64,000 nucleotides of DNA from Variovorax sp. PAMC28562 (GTDB lineage Bacteria > Pseudomonadota > Gammaproteobacteria > Burkholderiales > Burkholderiaceae_C). A program made the position numbers and the translations under genes. The DNA lies in assembly GCF_014303735.1 (NCBI RefSeq), contig NZ_CP060296.1, positions 2,987,501 to 3,051,500 of the forward strand. Reading direction: 5' to 3'. Position 1 is the first letter of the stretch; each line of letters begins with the position of its first letter. The notes beneath the pieces were generated by a model. The model made no database searches and was not told the DNA's origin. It worked only from the letters and a program-made list of their open reading frames with translations. Positions 1 through 8,905 of this stretch are shown here, one piece after another.

Positions 1-1459
1 CAAGGCCGCATTGCTGTCGGTGCTGGACGTGGTGCGCGACGAGTCGAATAAGGACGCGGCGGTGCGACTGGTGTTCGAGCCCAAGACGTCACGCATCAGC
101 CAGGAAGATTTCGTCACGACGCTGCTGGCGCAGACGTCGCTGGAAACCTCGTCGTCGATCAACATGACGATGGTCGGCATCGATGGCAAGCCGACGCAGA
201 AGTCGCTCAGGCAGATGCTCAACGAGTGGATCGCCTTCCGCGAGATCACCGTCGAGAAGCGCTCGCGCCATCGCCTGAGCAAGGTACTGGACCGCATCCA
301 CATTCTCGAAGGCCGGCAGCTGGTGCTGCTGAACATCGACGAAGTGATCGCGATCATTCGCGCGGCCGACGACCCGAAAGCGGCGTTGATCGCGCGCTTC
401 GCCCTGAGCGAGCGGCAGGCCGAGGACATCCTCGAAATCCGCTTGCGTCAGCTGGCGCGGCTCGAAGCGATCAAGATCGAGCAGGAGCTCAAGGGCCTGA
501 AGGAAGAGCAGAAAAAGCTCGACGACATTCTGGGCAGCCCGACTGCATTGCGTCGCTTGCTAGTGAAAGAAATCGAAGCCGACGCCAAGCTCTTCGAAGA
601 CCCGCGCCGCACTTTGATCCAGGCCGAGAAGCGCGCCGTCGCCGAGGTCAAGGTGATCGATGAGCCGGTTACCGTGATCGTGTCGCAGAAGGGCTGGGTC
701 CGCGCGCAAAAGGGCTGGGCCAGCGAGAAGGTGGTCGCGGGCACGACGCCTGCAGAGTACGCATTCAAGTCCGGCGATGCGCTCTATGCCGTCTTCGAAT
801 GCCGAACGATCGACACGCTGCTCGTGTTCGGCACGGCCAAAGAGAAGGGCGTCCGCGTCTACACCGTGGCGGTGGCATCGCTGCCCGGCGGCCGGGGCGA
901 CGGACAACCCGTGACGACGCTGATCGAGCTCGACAGCGGCACCCAGGTCGCGCACTATTTCGCGGGCCCGGCCAGCGCCAGCCTGTTGCTCGCCAATACC
1001 GGCGGCTATGGCTTCATCGCGACGGTCGACAGCATGATGTCGCGCCAGCGCGGCGGCAAGGCCTTCTTCGACGTCGGCGAGGGTGAGCAGCTCTGCCGTC
1101 CTTCGCTGGTGCACATCGGCGAAAAAAGCGCTCTTGGGGGCGAAGCGATACCCGCCGCCACGCACGTGGCCTGCGCATCGACCGGCGGACGCATCCTGAC
1201 CTTCGAGATCGCCGAGATGAAGAACCTGCCGAAGGGCGGCCGCGGACTGACCCTGATCGACCTCGAAGCCAAAGACACACTGGCCGGTGCGGCCGCCTAC
1301 ACGCGCAGCGTAAAAATCGAAGGCATCGGCCGCGGCGGCAAGGAACGCGACGAGACCCTGGAGATTCGTACCCTCAACAATGCGCGCAGCAGCCGTGGCC
1401 GCAAGGGCAAGGCGGCGGACCTCGGCTTCAAGCCGACCAGCGTCGTCCGCGTTTTATAA
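1..1459 (+). CDS. parC: DNA topoisomerase IV subunit A, C-terminal part
   Basis: This is the 3' part of a type IIA topoisomerase A subunit, which decatenates and relaxes DNA together with ParE. The reading frame is open from base 2, so the start and the catalytic tyrosine domain lie upstream of the window. Residues near the left edge fit the end of the breakage-reunion core, including the stretch with SLRQMLNEWIAFR. A coiled-coil segment follows (ALSERQAEDILEIRLRQLAR), and then the C-terminal beta-pinwheel repeats. A GyrA-box-like QRGGKA is visible near base 1048. ParC is preferred over GyrA because the C-terminal domain is short and has no full GyrA box, but this is a family judgement and not a proof. 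The stop is TAA at 1457-1459. Confidence 0.9.
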   Translation, partial: KAALLSVLDVVRDESNKDAAVRLVFEPKTSRISQEDFVTTLLAQTSLETSSSINMTMVGIDGKPTQKSLRQMLNEWIAFREITVEKRSRHRLSKVLDRIHILEGRQLVLLNIDEVIAIIRAADDPKAALIARFALSERQAEDILEIRLRQLARLEAIKIEQELKGLKEEQKKLDDILGSPTALRRLLVKEIEADAKLFEDPRRTLIQAEKRAVAEVKVIDEPVTVIVSQKGWVRAQKGWASEKVVAGTTPAEYAFKSGDALYAVFECRTIDTLLVFGTAKEKGVRVYTVAVASLPGGRGDGQPVTTLIELDSGTQVAHYFAGPASASLLLANTGGYGFIATVDSMMSRQRGGKAFFDVGEGEQLCRPSLVHIGEKSALGGEAIPAATHVACASTGGRILTFEIAEMKNLPKGGRGLTLIDLEAKDTLAGAAAYTRSVKIEGIGRGGKERDETLEIRTLNNARSSRGRKGKAADLGFKPTSVVRVL

Positions 1460-1481
1460 GCACGGCAAGAAAGAAACGGCC

Positions 1482-1658
1482 ATGGAATTCGGCGTCGTCG
1501 GCATCTCGTTTTTTCTGGTGGCATGCATCGGCAGCTTCGCGTTGTCGCGTTGGCTCAGCAGGCGCCGTCGTGCAGACCGGCGCAACCGCGAGCGCGCTGC
1601 CAGCGAGGCGGTGCAGAGTCGCCAGGTTCGTCGCGCGCGGCAACGGCGCGGCGGGTAG
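1482..1658 (+). CDS. small single-span membrane protein
   Basis: A 58-residue ORF starts 22 bases after the parC stop, so it may be cotranscribed. The N-terminus is one hydrophobic segment (about residues 4-22, GVVGISFFLVACIGSFALS). The rest is very basic, with many Arg residues ([16 protein letters not shown]). This predicts a membrane anchor with a charged cytoplasmic tail. I do not recognise a family. The start was chosen because it begins exactly at the hydrophobic segment; a longer in-frame start inside parC is unlikely. It could be non-coding, since short Arg-rich ORFs arise easily in GC-rich DNA. Confidence 0.5.
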   Translation: MEFGVVGISFFLVACIGSFALSRWLSRRRRADRRNRERAASEAVQSRQVRRARQRRGG

Positions 1659-1726
1659 CAGCCGCGCCGTCGGGTGGCAAAGTCGCAGTCGGCAGAGCCG
1701 CCGACATGTCAGGCGTCCGAGGCGTC

Positions 1727-2458
1727 TCAGGCGGACATCAGCGGTCCGTTGCCGCCGGTCATAGGTGCGTCTACCGCCGACATGCCAGCCGCGATCACAG
1801 CCAGCAGTGTGTCGCCGAAGCCGCCGCGCGCGCGGGCATTCCGACGCGCGCTGGTGCTCACGCGCGGGGCCGCGCTCCACGCGATGCGGGCACCCGCCGC
1901 CTGAAGCGCTTCGACCAGCGCCACGTCTTCGCTGCAAGCCAGCGGCCTGAAGCCGCCCACGCGGCGATACGCTTCGGCCGACACGCCCAGGTTGGCGCCG
2001 TGAATGTGGCGGTGCCCGTCGGCATCCGTGTAGGTGCGGGCGAAATGTTCGCGAATGAATTCACTGTGAGCGCCGTGTGCGCTCCAGTCGTCGATGCCGA
2101 TCGAGCCGCACACTGCGTCCGCCTCCTGCGCCAGTTGCTTCACCAGCCAGTCGGGCGAAACGATGGTGTCTGCATCGGTAAAAGCGAGCCATCGCGCGCC
2201 GTCGTCCAGCATGCGGGTGGCACCGGCCGCGCGTGCCATGCCGACGTTGCGGACAGACAGCGGCAAGGTCGTGACGTCGTGCGCTGCGCCGTAGGTTTCG
2301 ACGATGGAGCCGGTGGCGTCGTCGCAGCTGTCGAGCACCACCATCACGCGCACCGGCTCGCAGTTCAGTGCCGGATGAGTGGCCGCCTGCGTCACGGCGG
2401 CCAGCGTGGCGCCGATGTGCTCGGCCTCGTTGTGTGCGGGGATGACGATGCCGATCAT
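1727..2458 (-). CDS. family 2 glycosyltransferase
   Basis: The 243-residue protein has the N-terminal signature of GT-A glycosyltransferases (IGIVIPAHNEAEHI, residues 2-15) and a DAD metal/nucleotide-sugar binding motif at residues 95-97 (FTDADTIV). This indicates transfer of a sugar from an activated donor, probably in the cytoplasm; acceptor and sugar cannot be read from the sequence. ATG at 2458 is the start because it overlaps the methyltransferase stop as ATGA, which implies translational coupling. It is the last gene of the four-gene cluster running from 4885 down to 1727. Confidence 0.85.
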   Translation of the reverse strand: MIGIVIPAHNEAEHIGATLAAVTQAATHPALNCEPVRVMVVLDSCDDATGSIVETYGAAHDVTTLPLSVRNVGMARAAGATRMLDDGARWLAFTDADTIVSPDWLVKQLAQEADAVCGSIGIDDWSAHGAHSEFIREHFARTYTDADGHRHIHGANLGVSAEAYRRVGGFRPLACSEDVALVEALQAAGARIAWSAAPRVSTSARRNARARGGFGDTLLAVIAAGMSAVDAPMTGGNGPLMSA

Positions 2459-3075
2459 CGAATGCCTTCCAGTTGTGCCACCGAACGGCTGTCGCGGGAC
2501 CACACCCGCAACAGGAAATCGTCTTCGTCGTGGCGCACGCATTGCGAAAGGCCGATGTCGGCCAGGGCGGCGTGCACCGCTTCCGTGGAAAGAGCGCGCT
2601 CCGAGAAGTCGGGCCGCCAATCGCAAGCGACCAGCACCCCTTCTGCAGCAAGCGACGCGGCGCAGCAACGCGCCACACGGTGCATGGCCGCGGCGTCGAG
2701 AAAGTAGCCGACCTCGCTCAACACGATGAGGTCGAAGGGCGCGTCGGCAGCAGGCCAGTCGCGCGGCAGAACGTGTTTGTCGACGCGCACGTTGTCTAGT
2801 GCTTCGGTGCGCTCGCGTGCAGCGGTCACGGCGTTGTCGGAGAAGTCGCTTGCCAGCACGTGGTCGCAGCGCGAGGCGAGTTCGACCGTCAGCTCGGCCG
2901 CTCCGCAGCCTGGCTCATAGGCGCGGCCGTAGCGTGGGTGCGGCAACGCGGCCATCAGCACGGCCCGCTTGCGCTGCTCGTACCAGCGCGTGCGCAACGC
3001 GTACGGGTCGGCGCTGTGGCCGTACATCGCGTCGAAGTACGCAGTCTTGTCGGTCATCGGGGCAGGCGCGGTCAT
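2455..3075 (-). CDS. SAM-dependent methyltransferase, NodS-like
   Basis: The 206-residue protein has class I methyltransferase motif I (YEPGCGAAELT, residues 53-63) and a motif II-like acidic residue in LASDFS. Length and layout resemble the NodS/TehB group, small-molecule or N-acyl-amine methyltransferases. It starts with ATG at 3075, overlapping the PIG-L stop (ATGA), and its own stop overlaps the glycosyltransferase start. The context next to a deacetylase and a glycosyltransferase suggests methylation of a sugar or aminosugar-type intermediate, as NodS methylates a deacetylated chitooligosaccharide. That substrate is inference only. Confidence 0.82.
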   Translation of the reverse strand: MTAPAPMTDKTAYFDAMYGHSADPYALRTRWYEQRKRAVLMAALPHPRYGRAYEPGCGAAELTVELASRCDHVLASDFSDNAVTAARERTEALDNVRVDKHVLPRDWPAADAPFDLIVLSEVGYFLDAAAMHRVARCCAASLAAEGVLVACDWRPDFSERALSTEAVHAALADIGLSQCVRHDEDDFLLRVWSRDSRSVAQLEGIR

Positions 3076-3842
3076 TCGAAGACCACCTCGAACGGGCGCG
3101 CCGCGCGTGCGACCGTCGTGCTGCGAAGGATCGGTCCGGCTCCGGTCGACGCGTCGGGCAAGAGCTGGCTGCTGAAGGCCTGCACCGCATGGCGCTTGCG
3201 CTCGGCAGCGTCGGCATCGAGCACGATGCGGCGCGCGCGACCCCAGGGGAGACGCGTGTCGGCGGGCTTGGCCCAGTGCCACGCCCACACTGGCACCTCG
3301 ATAAGGCGTGCACCGCTGTGCAGCGACGCCACGGAACAGGCATCGCCGGTGGCTTCATGGTCCGGATGGCCGTCGCGACGCCAGGTAGTGAAGAGCACGT
3401 CGTCGGCCGTGAGCAGCGGCGCAAGCCGTTCAGCGAGCAAATCGCGATAGCCTTCGATCTGGCCATCGGGCAGGCCGAGTCGCACGGGCTCGGTAGCGAT
3501 GCCGAGCCGATGCAATGCGATCCGGCTTTCATGCGGCCGCTCGCGCACCAGCCGGTCTACCGGCCATTCGGTAGAGCCGACATGGCTCGCAGTGCCGTCG
3601 GTGACGGCGACGATCAACACGGGTGCGCCGAGCCGGGCGAGCTGCGCTAGCAGCCCGCCGACCGCGAGGATTTCGTCGTCCGGATGCGGCGCCACCACCA
3701 CCGCACGTGCGCCGTGCGGCACCATCTCGCTCGCCGTCAGGGCGGGCAGTTGCACGAGGCGAGGCCAGCCCAGCCATTCGGCTTCAGTGGTGCCGACGCC
3801 TTCGATGGCACGGTCGTTTGGCACGGAGATCACAGCATCCAT
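3072..3842 (-). CDS. PIG-L family deacetylase
   Basis: The 256-residue protein carries the PIG-L/LmbE zinc motif PHPDDE at residues 52-57 and a second metal-site motif HPDH at residues 159-162. Family members are zinc hydrolases that remove N-acetyl groups from GlcNAc-containing molecules (GlcNAc-PI, mycothiol and bacillithiol precursors). The position between an acyl-CoA dehydrogenase-like gene and a NodS-like methyltransferase suggests a deacetylate-then-modify pathway on an amino sugar. It overlaps the upstream gene by 13 bases and the downstream one by 4. There is no signal peptide, so it is predicted cytoplasmic. Confidence 0.88.
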   Translation of the reverse strand: MDAVISVPNDRAIEGVGTTEAEWLGWPRLVQLPALTASEMVPHGARAVVVAPHPDDEILAVGGLLAQLARLGAPVLIVAVTDGTASHVGSTEWPVDRLVRERPHESRIALHRLGIATEPVRLGLPDGQIEGYRDLLAERLAPLLTADDVLFTTWRRDGHPDHEATGDACSVASLHSGARLIEVPVWAWHWAKPADTRLPWGRARRIVLDADAAERKRHAVQAFSSQLLPDASTGAGPILRSTTVARAARPFEVVFE

Positions 3843-4885
3843 GACGCGGCTTTCGATTCAAGCGCCAGCGCGCCGAGCGACGCCAGATCCCGCTCGGCGT
3901 GGCTTTGTCGGAGGAATACCGGCAAGTCGGCCATGGCTCGGGCGAAGCGCGCGTCGCGGCACAGCGGCCCGGCACCGAGTGCCCGGCCCGCGTGGTGGAT
4001 CACTTCTTCGGCAGCATGCTCGACCACCAGCCGCGCACGCATGGCGACAGCTTGTGCATCGGCATCGCGGTGCGTGTCGATCCACTCCGCCGATTCCCGC
4101 AGTACCGCCGCGGCACCTGCCAGCGCCACATCGATGGCGCCGAGGTGCGCCAGCCGGTGCGGTGCCTTGCTGCCACCCGAACGCTCGTGCACGGCTCGGG
4201 CAATGCCCCAGGCGCCGCCGTACCAGCACGCAGCGATGCCGGCACCGCCGTGCCAAAAGCCGGTACGTCGCGTGTAGTCACCGGGCTGGCCGAGTTGCGT
4301 GGCATGCGCGCCATCGAAGCGGACATCGACGCTCGCGCTGCCCGCCATGCCGACGGCGTGCCAGCCTTGTTCTGTCACCGTGACGCCCGGTTGCTGCATG
4401 GACACCGCAGCGAGGCAGGGCTCGCCGGCAGCGTTCCATCCGCTGACGACGGCGTGCGTGACGCTCGCCGCACCGGAGCACCATGCCTTGGTGCCATGAA
4501 GGCGCAGAGTCGGAGAAGCGGCGTTCGTTGGAGACAGCGACGAAGCCGAATCCGCGATGGATCGGGAGAAGTCTCGATGCGCTTCGAAAGCGACGCGAGC
4601 GTCCGGTGGCTCGGCACACCAGGTCGCCCACAGCGAGCCGTCCGGCGCGTCGCCTCCGAGTTCCGCCAGGATGGCGAGCGCATCGGTGTGACCTTCGAAC
4701 AGCTTGACCAAAGAGAGATCGTGCGCCGCGACCGCCGCGAGTGCACGCCACCGCTTCAACGTTTCGCCTGCGCCCGGCAGGGGCAGGCGATCTGCGCCAG
4801 CTTCGACCAGCGCTGCCAGCGCCAGATCGTCGCCATATTGCTTTTGCAGGCGCTCGAATCGGTCGTCGGTCACGGCAGCAAGCAT
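3830..4885 (-). CDS. acyl-CoA dehydrogenase-like protein
   Basis: This 351-residue protein is the first gene of the minus-strand cluster. Its composition and layout fit the acyl-CoA dehydrogenase fold: alpha-helical N-terminus, a central beta part with GTKAWCSGA (a flavin-contact-like stretch found in the family), and an alpha-helical C-terminus. I see no clear catalytic glutamate context, and it is shorter than the usual 380-400 residues, so it may be a divergent flavoprotein or a non-classical member. Start ATG 4885 is preferred over an upstream GTG-type extension because the added residues are Arg-rich and atypical. A 301-base gap separates it from the divergent patatin gene. Confidence 0.72.
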   Translation of the reverse strand: MLAAVTDDRFERLQKQYGDDLALAALVEAGADRLPLPGAGETLKRWRALAAVAAHDLSLVKLFEGHTDALAILAELGGDAPDGSLWATWCAEPPDARVAFEAHRDFSRSIADSASSLSPTNAASPTLRLHGTKAWCSGAASVTHAVVSGWNAAGEPCLAAVSMQQPGVTVTEQGWHAVGMAGSASVDVRFDGAHATQLGQPGDYTRRTGFWHGGAGIAACWYGGAWGIARAVHERSGGSKAPHRLAHLGAIDVALAGAAAVLRESAEWIDTHRDADAQAVAMRARLVVEHAAEEVIHHAGRALGAGPLCRDARFARAMADLPVFLRQSHAERDLASLGALALESKAASWML

Positions 4886-5186
4886 CGGGTGGTCCCTTGG
4901 TCTCTTTGTTGTCTGGTTGTCGTGTTGCGCAGCGGAGTGAGCTTTGAGTTGCCCGCGAAGTGGAAGGACCGTACGTGTGCGTTCGAACGCGTCCCGTCGG
5001 CGCAGCGCGCCGCCGTTTGTAGGGCGGCGCATCGGCCATGTCGTAGGTCCTTAGCCCATGCGATGCGCCTGGCGCCGATGGCTGCAGGTGCGTTGCCGAA
5101 TCTCCCGCATTGGTCATAGGCCGTCCGACGCATTGCCGCTTGGGGCGGCCCATGAAAACATCCCGCGCTGGACAACGAGGACCCGG
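4886..5186. promoter_or_regulatory. divergent intergenic region, 301 bases
   Basis: This gap lies between the divergent acyl-CoA dehydrogenase-like and patatin-like genes and must hold both promoters. The only clear structure is a perfect 8-bp inverted repeat (GCGCCGCC at 5007-5014 and GGCGGCGC at 5023-5030, loop of 8). It could be a hairpin or a protein site. No coding sequence in it looks genuine. Confidence 0.4.
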
Positions 5187-8100
5187 ATGGACGACACCAT
5201 CAAGCAGCTGGTCGCGGAGCGCCGCATCGCACTCGAAGGCACCGACGACGGGCGCCGGCCGTGGGGTCTCGCGTTGTCGGGCGGCGGCATCCGTAGCGCT
5301 ACCTTCTGCCTCGGCATGCTGAAGGCGCTGGCACGACGAAGACAACTCCTCAGGTTCGATCTGCTCTCGACGGTTTCGGGCGGCGGCTACATCGGCTCGA
5401 CCTTCGGCCGCCTGTGCACGCGCGCCACGACGCCGGACGAAGTGCGCGCGGTCGAAGGCGCCTTCGCCGAAGTCGACAACGTGCGCTTCGGCTGGTGGCT
5501 GCGCAGCAATGGGCGCTACCTGATTCCGGGCGGCATGCGCGACACGCTCTTCGCTGTCGCGCTGTACCTGCGCAACCTGCTCGGCACGCACATCGAGATT
5601 GCGATTGCGGCGTGCCTCATCGGCCTGGGGCTCGCCTGTGTCGACCTGGGCCTGTGGGAAGCGATGGCACGCACCGTCGATCTCGACAACGCCGAGACGG
5701 TGATCGCGCCGGTGCGCTGGGCCACGCAACTGCCCACGCTCTGGCTGATGCTGCTGGTGCCCTGGGCGCTGTCGATCGTGCTGGCCGATGCGTACTGGTC
5801 GGTGCGCGACCGGCCGTCTGTAGGGGCCATCTTCGGCATGATGGCGCTGTGGTGCGCGCTCTCTGGCGCCGCGTTCTATGTCGGCCCGACGCTGGAGCTG
5901 CAATACAGCGCGCCGGTGTGGCTGGTGCCGGCTTTCGGCGGCTTCGCGGCAACCTGGGTGATCGCGCTCGGATGGGTGCTCTATCGAACCCTGCGCGGAT
6001 GCGCGGCGGCCGCGATGCGCAATGAACTCACCGACACGCTGGCCTCGATGCTGTACCTGATGCTGGTGCTCGGATTGCTCGGCGCACTCGATCGCAGTGC
6101 CTGGTGGCTGGCCGCGGAAACGCGCGAAACGCGGGCCTCGTATGGCGGCGTTCTGCTGATCGGCGCGGCCGCGCTGCGCGGTGTGTTGCCCATGCTCTAC
6201 AGCGGCAAGAGCGAGCTGCCGGGCGTCGGTCGTCAGCTGCTGATGACGCTCGGAAGCTTGTTCGGATTGATCGTCGCTTTCTGCCTCGCTGCATGGTGGA
6301 TCGCGGTGCTCTACGCGGGCGTGTTGCTCCCCGTGTTCACTGAAGATGGGCTGGAGTTTTCGCGGGGCTGGGTCTGGCTTGCGACGATATTCGTCATCGT
6401 CTTCGGCTATGCGTGGACGACGGGGCGCAACTTTGCATTTCTCAATTTGTCGTCGCTGCACATGTTCTACAAGGCGCGCATCGTGCGCGGCTATCTGGGT
6501 GCGGCCAACAAGCATCGACTGGGTGCCAATCCGCTCGATGGGTTGTCTGCGTTGTCGCCGCCGGAGGTGCCGGTCGGCGCGGTCGACGACGACGACGACC
6601 TGGCACAACTCAAGTACGCGCCGCACCGCTTCGGCGGACCCGTGCACTTCATCAACGTGTGCATCAACCAGACGCACGACCCCAAGCAGAAGCTCTTCAA
6701 CCGCGATCGCAAGAGCCTTCCGCTGACCATCGGCCCGCTGGGCTGGATGCAGGCCGTCGGTGCGCCCTGGGCCAAGGCGCATGGCGATGCGGCGCTCACG
6801 GTGGGTGCATGGACGGCCATCTCCGGCGCGGCGTTCGCACCCGGACTGGGCCGCATGACCAAGCGCGGCATCGCGGCGTTGTCGGTGTTCGCGGGACTGC
6901 GGCTGGGCTACTGGTGGAACAGCGCGAAGGCCGGCATCCTGCAGGTTGGTGCGGCGCGGCATGCGACGACCTTCCTGATGAAGACGCGCTTCATGCTGTT
7001 CGAATGCTTCGGTGCTTTTCCGGGCAGCGGATCGGCGAATTGGTACCTGAGCGACGGCGGTCATTTCGAGAATACCGGCGTCTACGCGCTGCTGCGGCAG
7101 GAGGCCGAACTCATCGTCGTGGCCGACTGCGGCGCCGACCCCAACTACCGCTTCAACGATCTTGAAAACCTCATCCGCCGCGCCCGCATCGACCTCAGTG
7201 CCGACATCGTTCTGTTGAAGCCGTGCGTCGATGCCGACTGGCCCTACGTCGGCGTGTTCGGCTCGCTCAACGACCTGGCGTCGACCAACAGCCAGGCGTG
7301 CCTTGCGCTGGCGCGCATCGACTATGAGAGCGGCCTGCGCGGCCACATGGTGCTGGTCAAACCCAACATGTCGGCCGAGCTGCCGGTCGATCTCGTCAAC
7401 TTCAAGGCGGCGAATCCGCTCTTTCCGCAGCAGCCCACAACCGATCAGTTCTTCGACGAGGCGCAGTGGGAAAGCTATTTCAGGCTCGGTGCTGAAATCG
7501 GAAACCGTCTCGACGGCGAGATGCTGTCGCGCATCGCTCACGGCACGCACGACCTGTTCAAGATCGACGACGGGCAGATCGGGCCGGCGCTGGCACATGC
7601 GAACGCCGTCAGCGCGGTGAACGCGGCCAATGCGGCCGCAGCGACCGGCGCCGGTGGCGCCAATGGCGCAGTCGCCACCGTCAGCCGGCTGCAGGCCCGC
7701 GTGCTCAAAGCAGGTGCCGTGACGGCATCGATCGGTATCGGCACTGCCGCCACCTTCGGTGTCGCAGCATGGCAGGGCATCGACAGCTGGCGCACGCAGG
7801 CCGTGCAAAAGCAAAGCGCGGAGGCAGCCGCGTTCAAGGACCTGACCGACCGCTGGGCCAAGCTGCGAATCAACGCACCGCCGGGCGAAGCGCCTTCGTC
7901 GTTGGCCGGCGAACTGCTGCGCACGGGCGACCTGTTGTGCCGATCGGGCAGCGACAACTTTCTGGCGAACTTCAGGTTGTCGGTGCACATCGTCGACGAC
8001 GCGAAGAAAGCCTGCGCGCAAGAACTGGAGAACGCGGGCGTCGGCGTTGGCACATCGATCGACCCGGACAAAGTGAGCGTCAGCCCGGCGTGCGCGCGCC

Positions 8101-8813
8101 TGCTCAGCCCCGACAACGACATCGGTTGCCTGCAGGCGGCGCCGTCGACGGCCTGCGCACCGCGTTACTGGGCGCGCGACTACACCGGGGTGACGCCGGC
8201 GCAGTCGAACTGCAGCGGCATGGGCGCGGGTGCGGGGTCCTTTGCCGAAGCGCTGTGGGCCCGGTTCAGGGCGCCGTTCGAGGCGCGGCGCGTGGCGTTT
8301 CGAGGGACGGGTTCTGCGCCGGAGCCGATGCCTTTGCCTTCGCGGACACCGACCCCGTCGGCGACTGGGCCTGAGCCGGTCGGCTCGGCGACGCCACCCG
8401 CCACCGCTGCCGTACGAGAGACGCAACACCCACCGCCGTCATCGACCGCGTGCAGCGGCGCGCTGGTCTACATCCAGATCTTCGGCCCTGAATCGCGCGA
8501 TGCGGCCGGTGCTTTCCGACCTGCGTGGCGCGCGTTGGGTGCTTCGGTGCCGCCGATCGAAGACGTGCTCGCCAGCGCACGCACCGCTGGCCGCTCGCCC
8601 CCCGAAGGCCATCCTGTCCCGACCATCCTGTATCACGACGCCGGTCTGCGCGCGTGTGCAGATGCGTTGGCGCAGACCGCCAAGCCGCAGTTGGGCAAGT
8701 GGCGCGTTGCAGCGTTGCCGAGTCGGCTGAATGGCGCGCCAGGGACGATCGAGGTCTGGTTGCCAAGGCCGGCGTTGTATCTGCAGACGGGTGGGGGCGG
8801 GGCAGGGCGTTGA
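5187..8813 (+). CDS. large membrane patatin-like phospholipase
   Basis: The 1208-residue protein begins with a patatin oxyanion-hole motif (SGGGIRSATF, residues 31-40). The nucleophile serine follows in TVSGGGYIG (Ser64, a Gly-poor variant of GxSxG). The catalytic aspartate sits far downstream in SDGGHFENTG (Asp623). Between them lies an insertion with about eight hydrophobic, membrane-spanning-like segments (roughly residues 140-470), so the lipase core is split by a membrane domain. The C-terminal third (after about residue 790) has Ala/Gly- and Pro-rich linkers and another hydrophobic segment near 845-865. Predicted activity is lipid acyl hydrolysis at a membrane. ATG 5187 was chosen since the patatin motif follows at the usual distance. 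It is a single-gene unit convergent with the ars operon. Confidence 0.85.
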   Translation: MDDTIKQLVAERRIALEGTDDGRRPWGLALSGGGIRSATFCLGMLKALARRRQLLRFDLLSTVSGGGYIGSTFGRLCTRATTPDEVRAVEGAFAEVDNVRFGWWLRSNGRYLIPGGMRDTLFAVALYLRNLLGTHIEIAIAACLIGLGLACVDLGLWEAMARTVDLDNAETVIAPVRWATQLPTLWLMLLVPWALSIVLADAYWSVRDRPSVGAIFGMMALWCALSGAAFYVGPTLELQYSAPVWLVPAFGGFAATWVIALGWVLYRTLRGCAAAAMRNELTDTLASMLYLMLVLGLLGALDRSAWWLAAETRETRASYGGVLLIGAAALRGVLPMLYSGKSELPGVGRQLLMTLGSLFGLIVAFCLAAWWIAVLYAGVLLPVFTEDGLEFSRGWVWLATIFVIVFGYAWTTGRNFAFLNLSSLHMFYKARIVRGYLGAANKHRLGANPLDGLSALSPPEVPVGAVDDDDDLAQLKYAPHRFGGPVHFINVCINQTHDPKQKLFNRDRKSLPLTIGPLGWMQAVGAPWAKAHGDAALTVGAWTAISGAAFAPGLGRMTKRGIAALSVFAGLRLGYWWNSAKAGILQVGAARHATTFLMKTRFMLFECFGAFPGSGSANWYLSDGGHFENTGVYALLRQEAELIVVADCGADPNYRFNDLENLIRRARIDLSADIVLLKPCVDADWPYVGVFGSLNDLASTNSQACLALARIDYESGLRGHMVLVKPNMSAELPVDLVNFKAANPLFPQQPTTDQFFDEAQWESYFRLGAEIGNRLDGEMLSRIAHGTHDLFKIDDGQIGPALAHANAVSAVNAANAAAATGAGGANGAVATVSRLQARVLKAGAVTASIGIGTAATFGVAAWQGIDSWRTQAVQKQSAEAAAFKDLTDRWAKLRINAPPGEAPSSLAGELLRTGDLLCRSGSDNFLANFRLSVHIVDDAKKACAQELENAGVGVGTSIDPDKVSVSPACARLLSPDNDIGCLQAAPSTACAPRYWARDYTGVTPAQSNCSGMGAGAGSFAEALWARFRAPFEARRVAFRGTGSAPEPMPLPSRTPTPSATGPEPVGSATPPATAAVRETQHPPPSSTACSGALVYIQIFGPESRDAAGAFRPAWRALGASVPPIEDVLASARTAGRSPPEGHPVPTILYHDAGLRACADALAQTAKPQLGKWRVAALPSRLNGAPGTIEVWLPRPALYLQTGGGGAGR

Positions 8814-8905
8814 CGCTTCTTCAAGGCGTCTGCCATCGCTCCACGGTGGCATAAGGTGTTTGGCTGAGCAAGCAACAGCGACGGAAGTGCCGCTGGACAG
8901 AGGCA

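Noticed and set aside
4278..8429. Open frame of 1383 codons on the minus strand
   Set aside because: It lies antisense to the patatin gene and the acyl-CoA dehydrogenase-like gene. Its composition is extreme in Arg, Ala, Gln and His with no domain, as expected from a GC-rich shadow frame.
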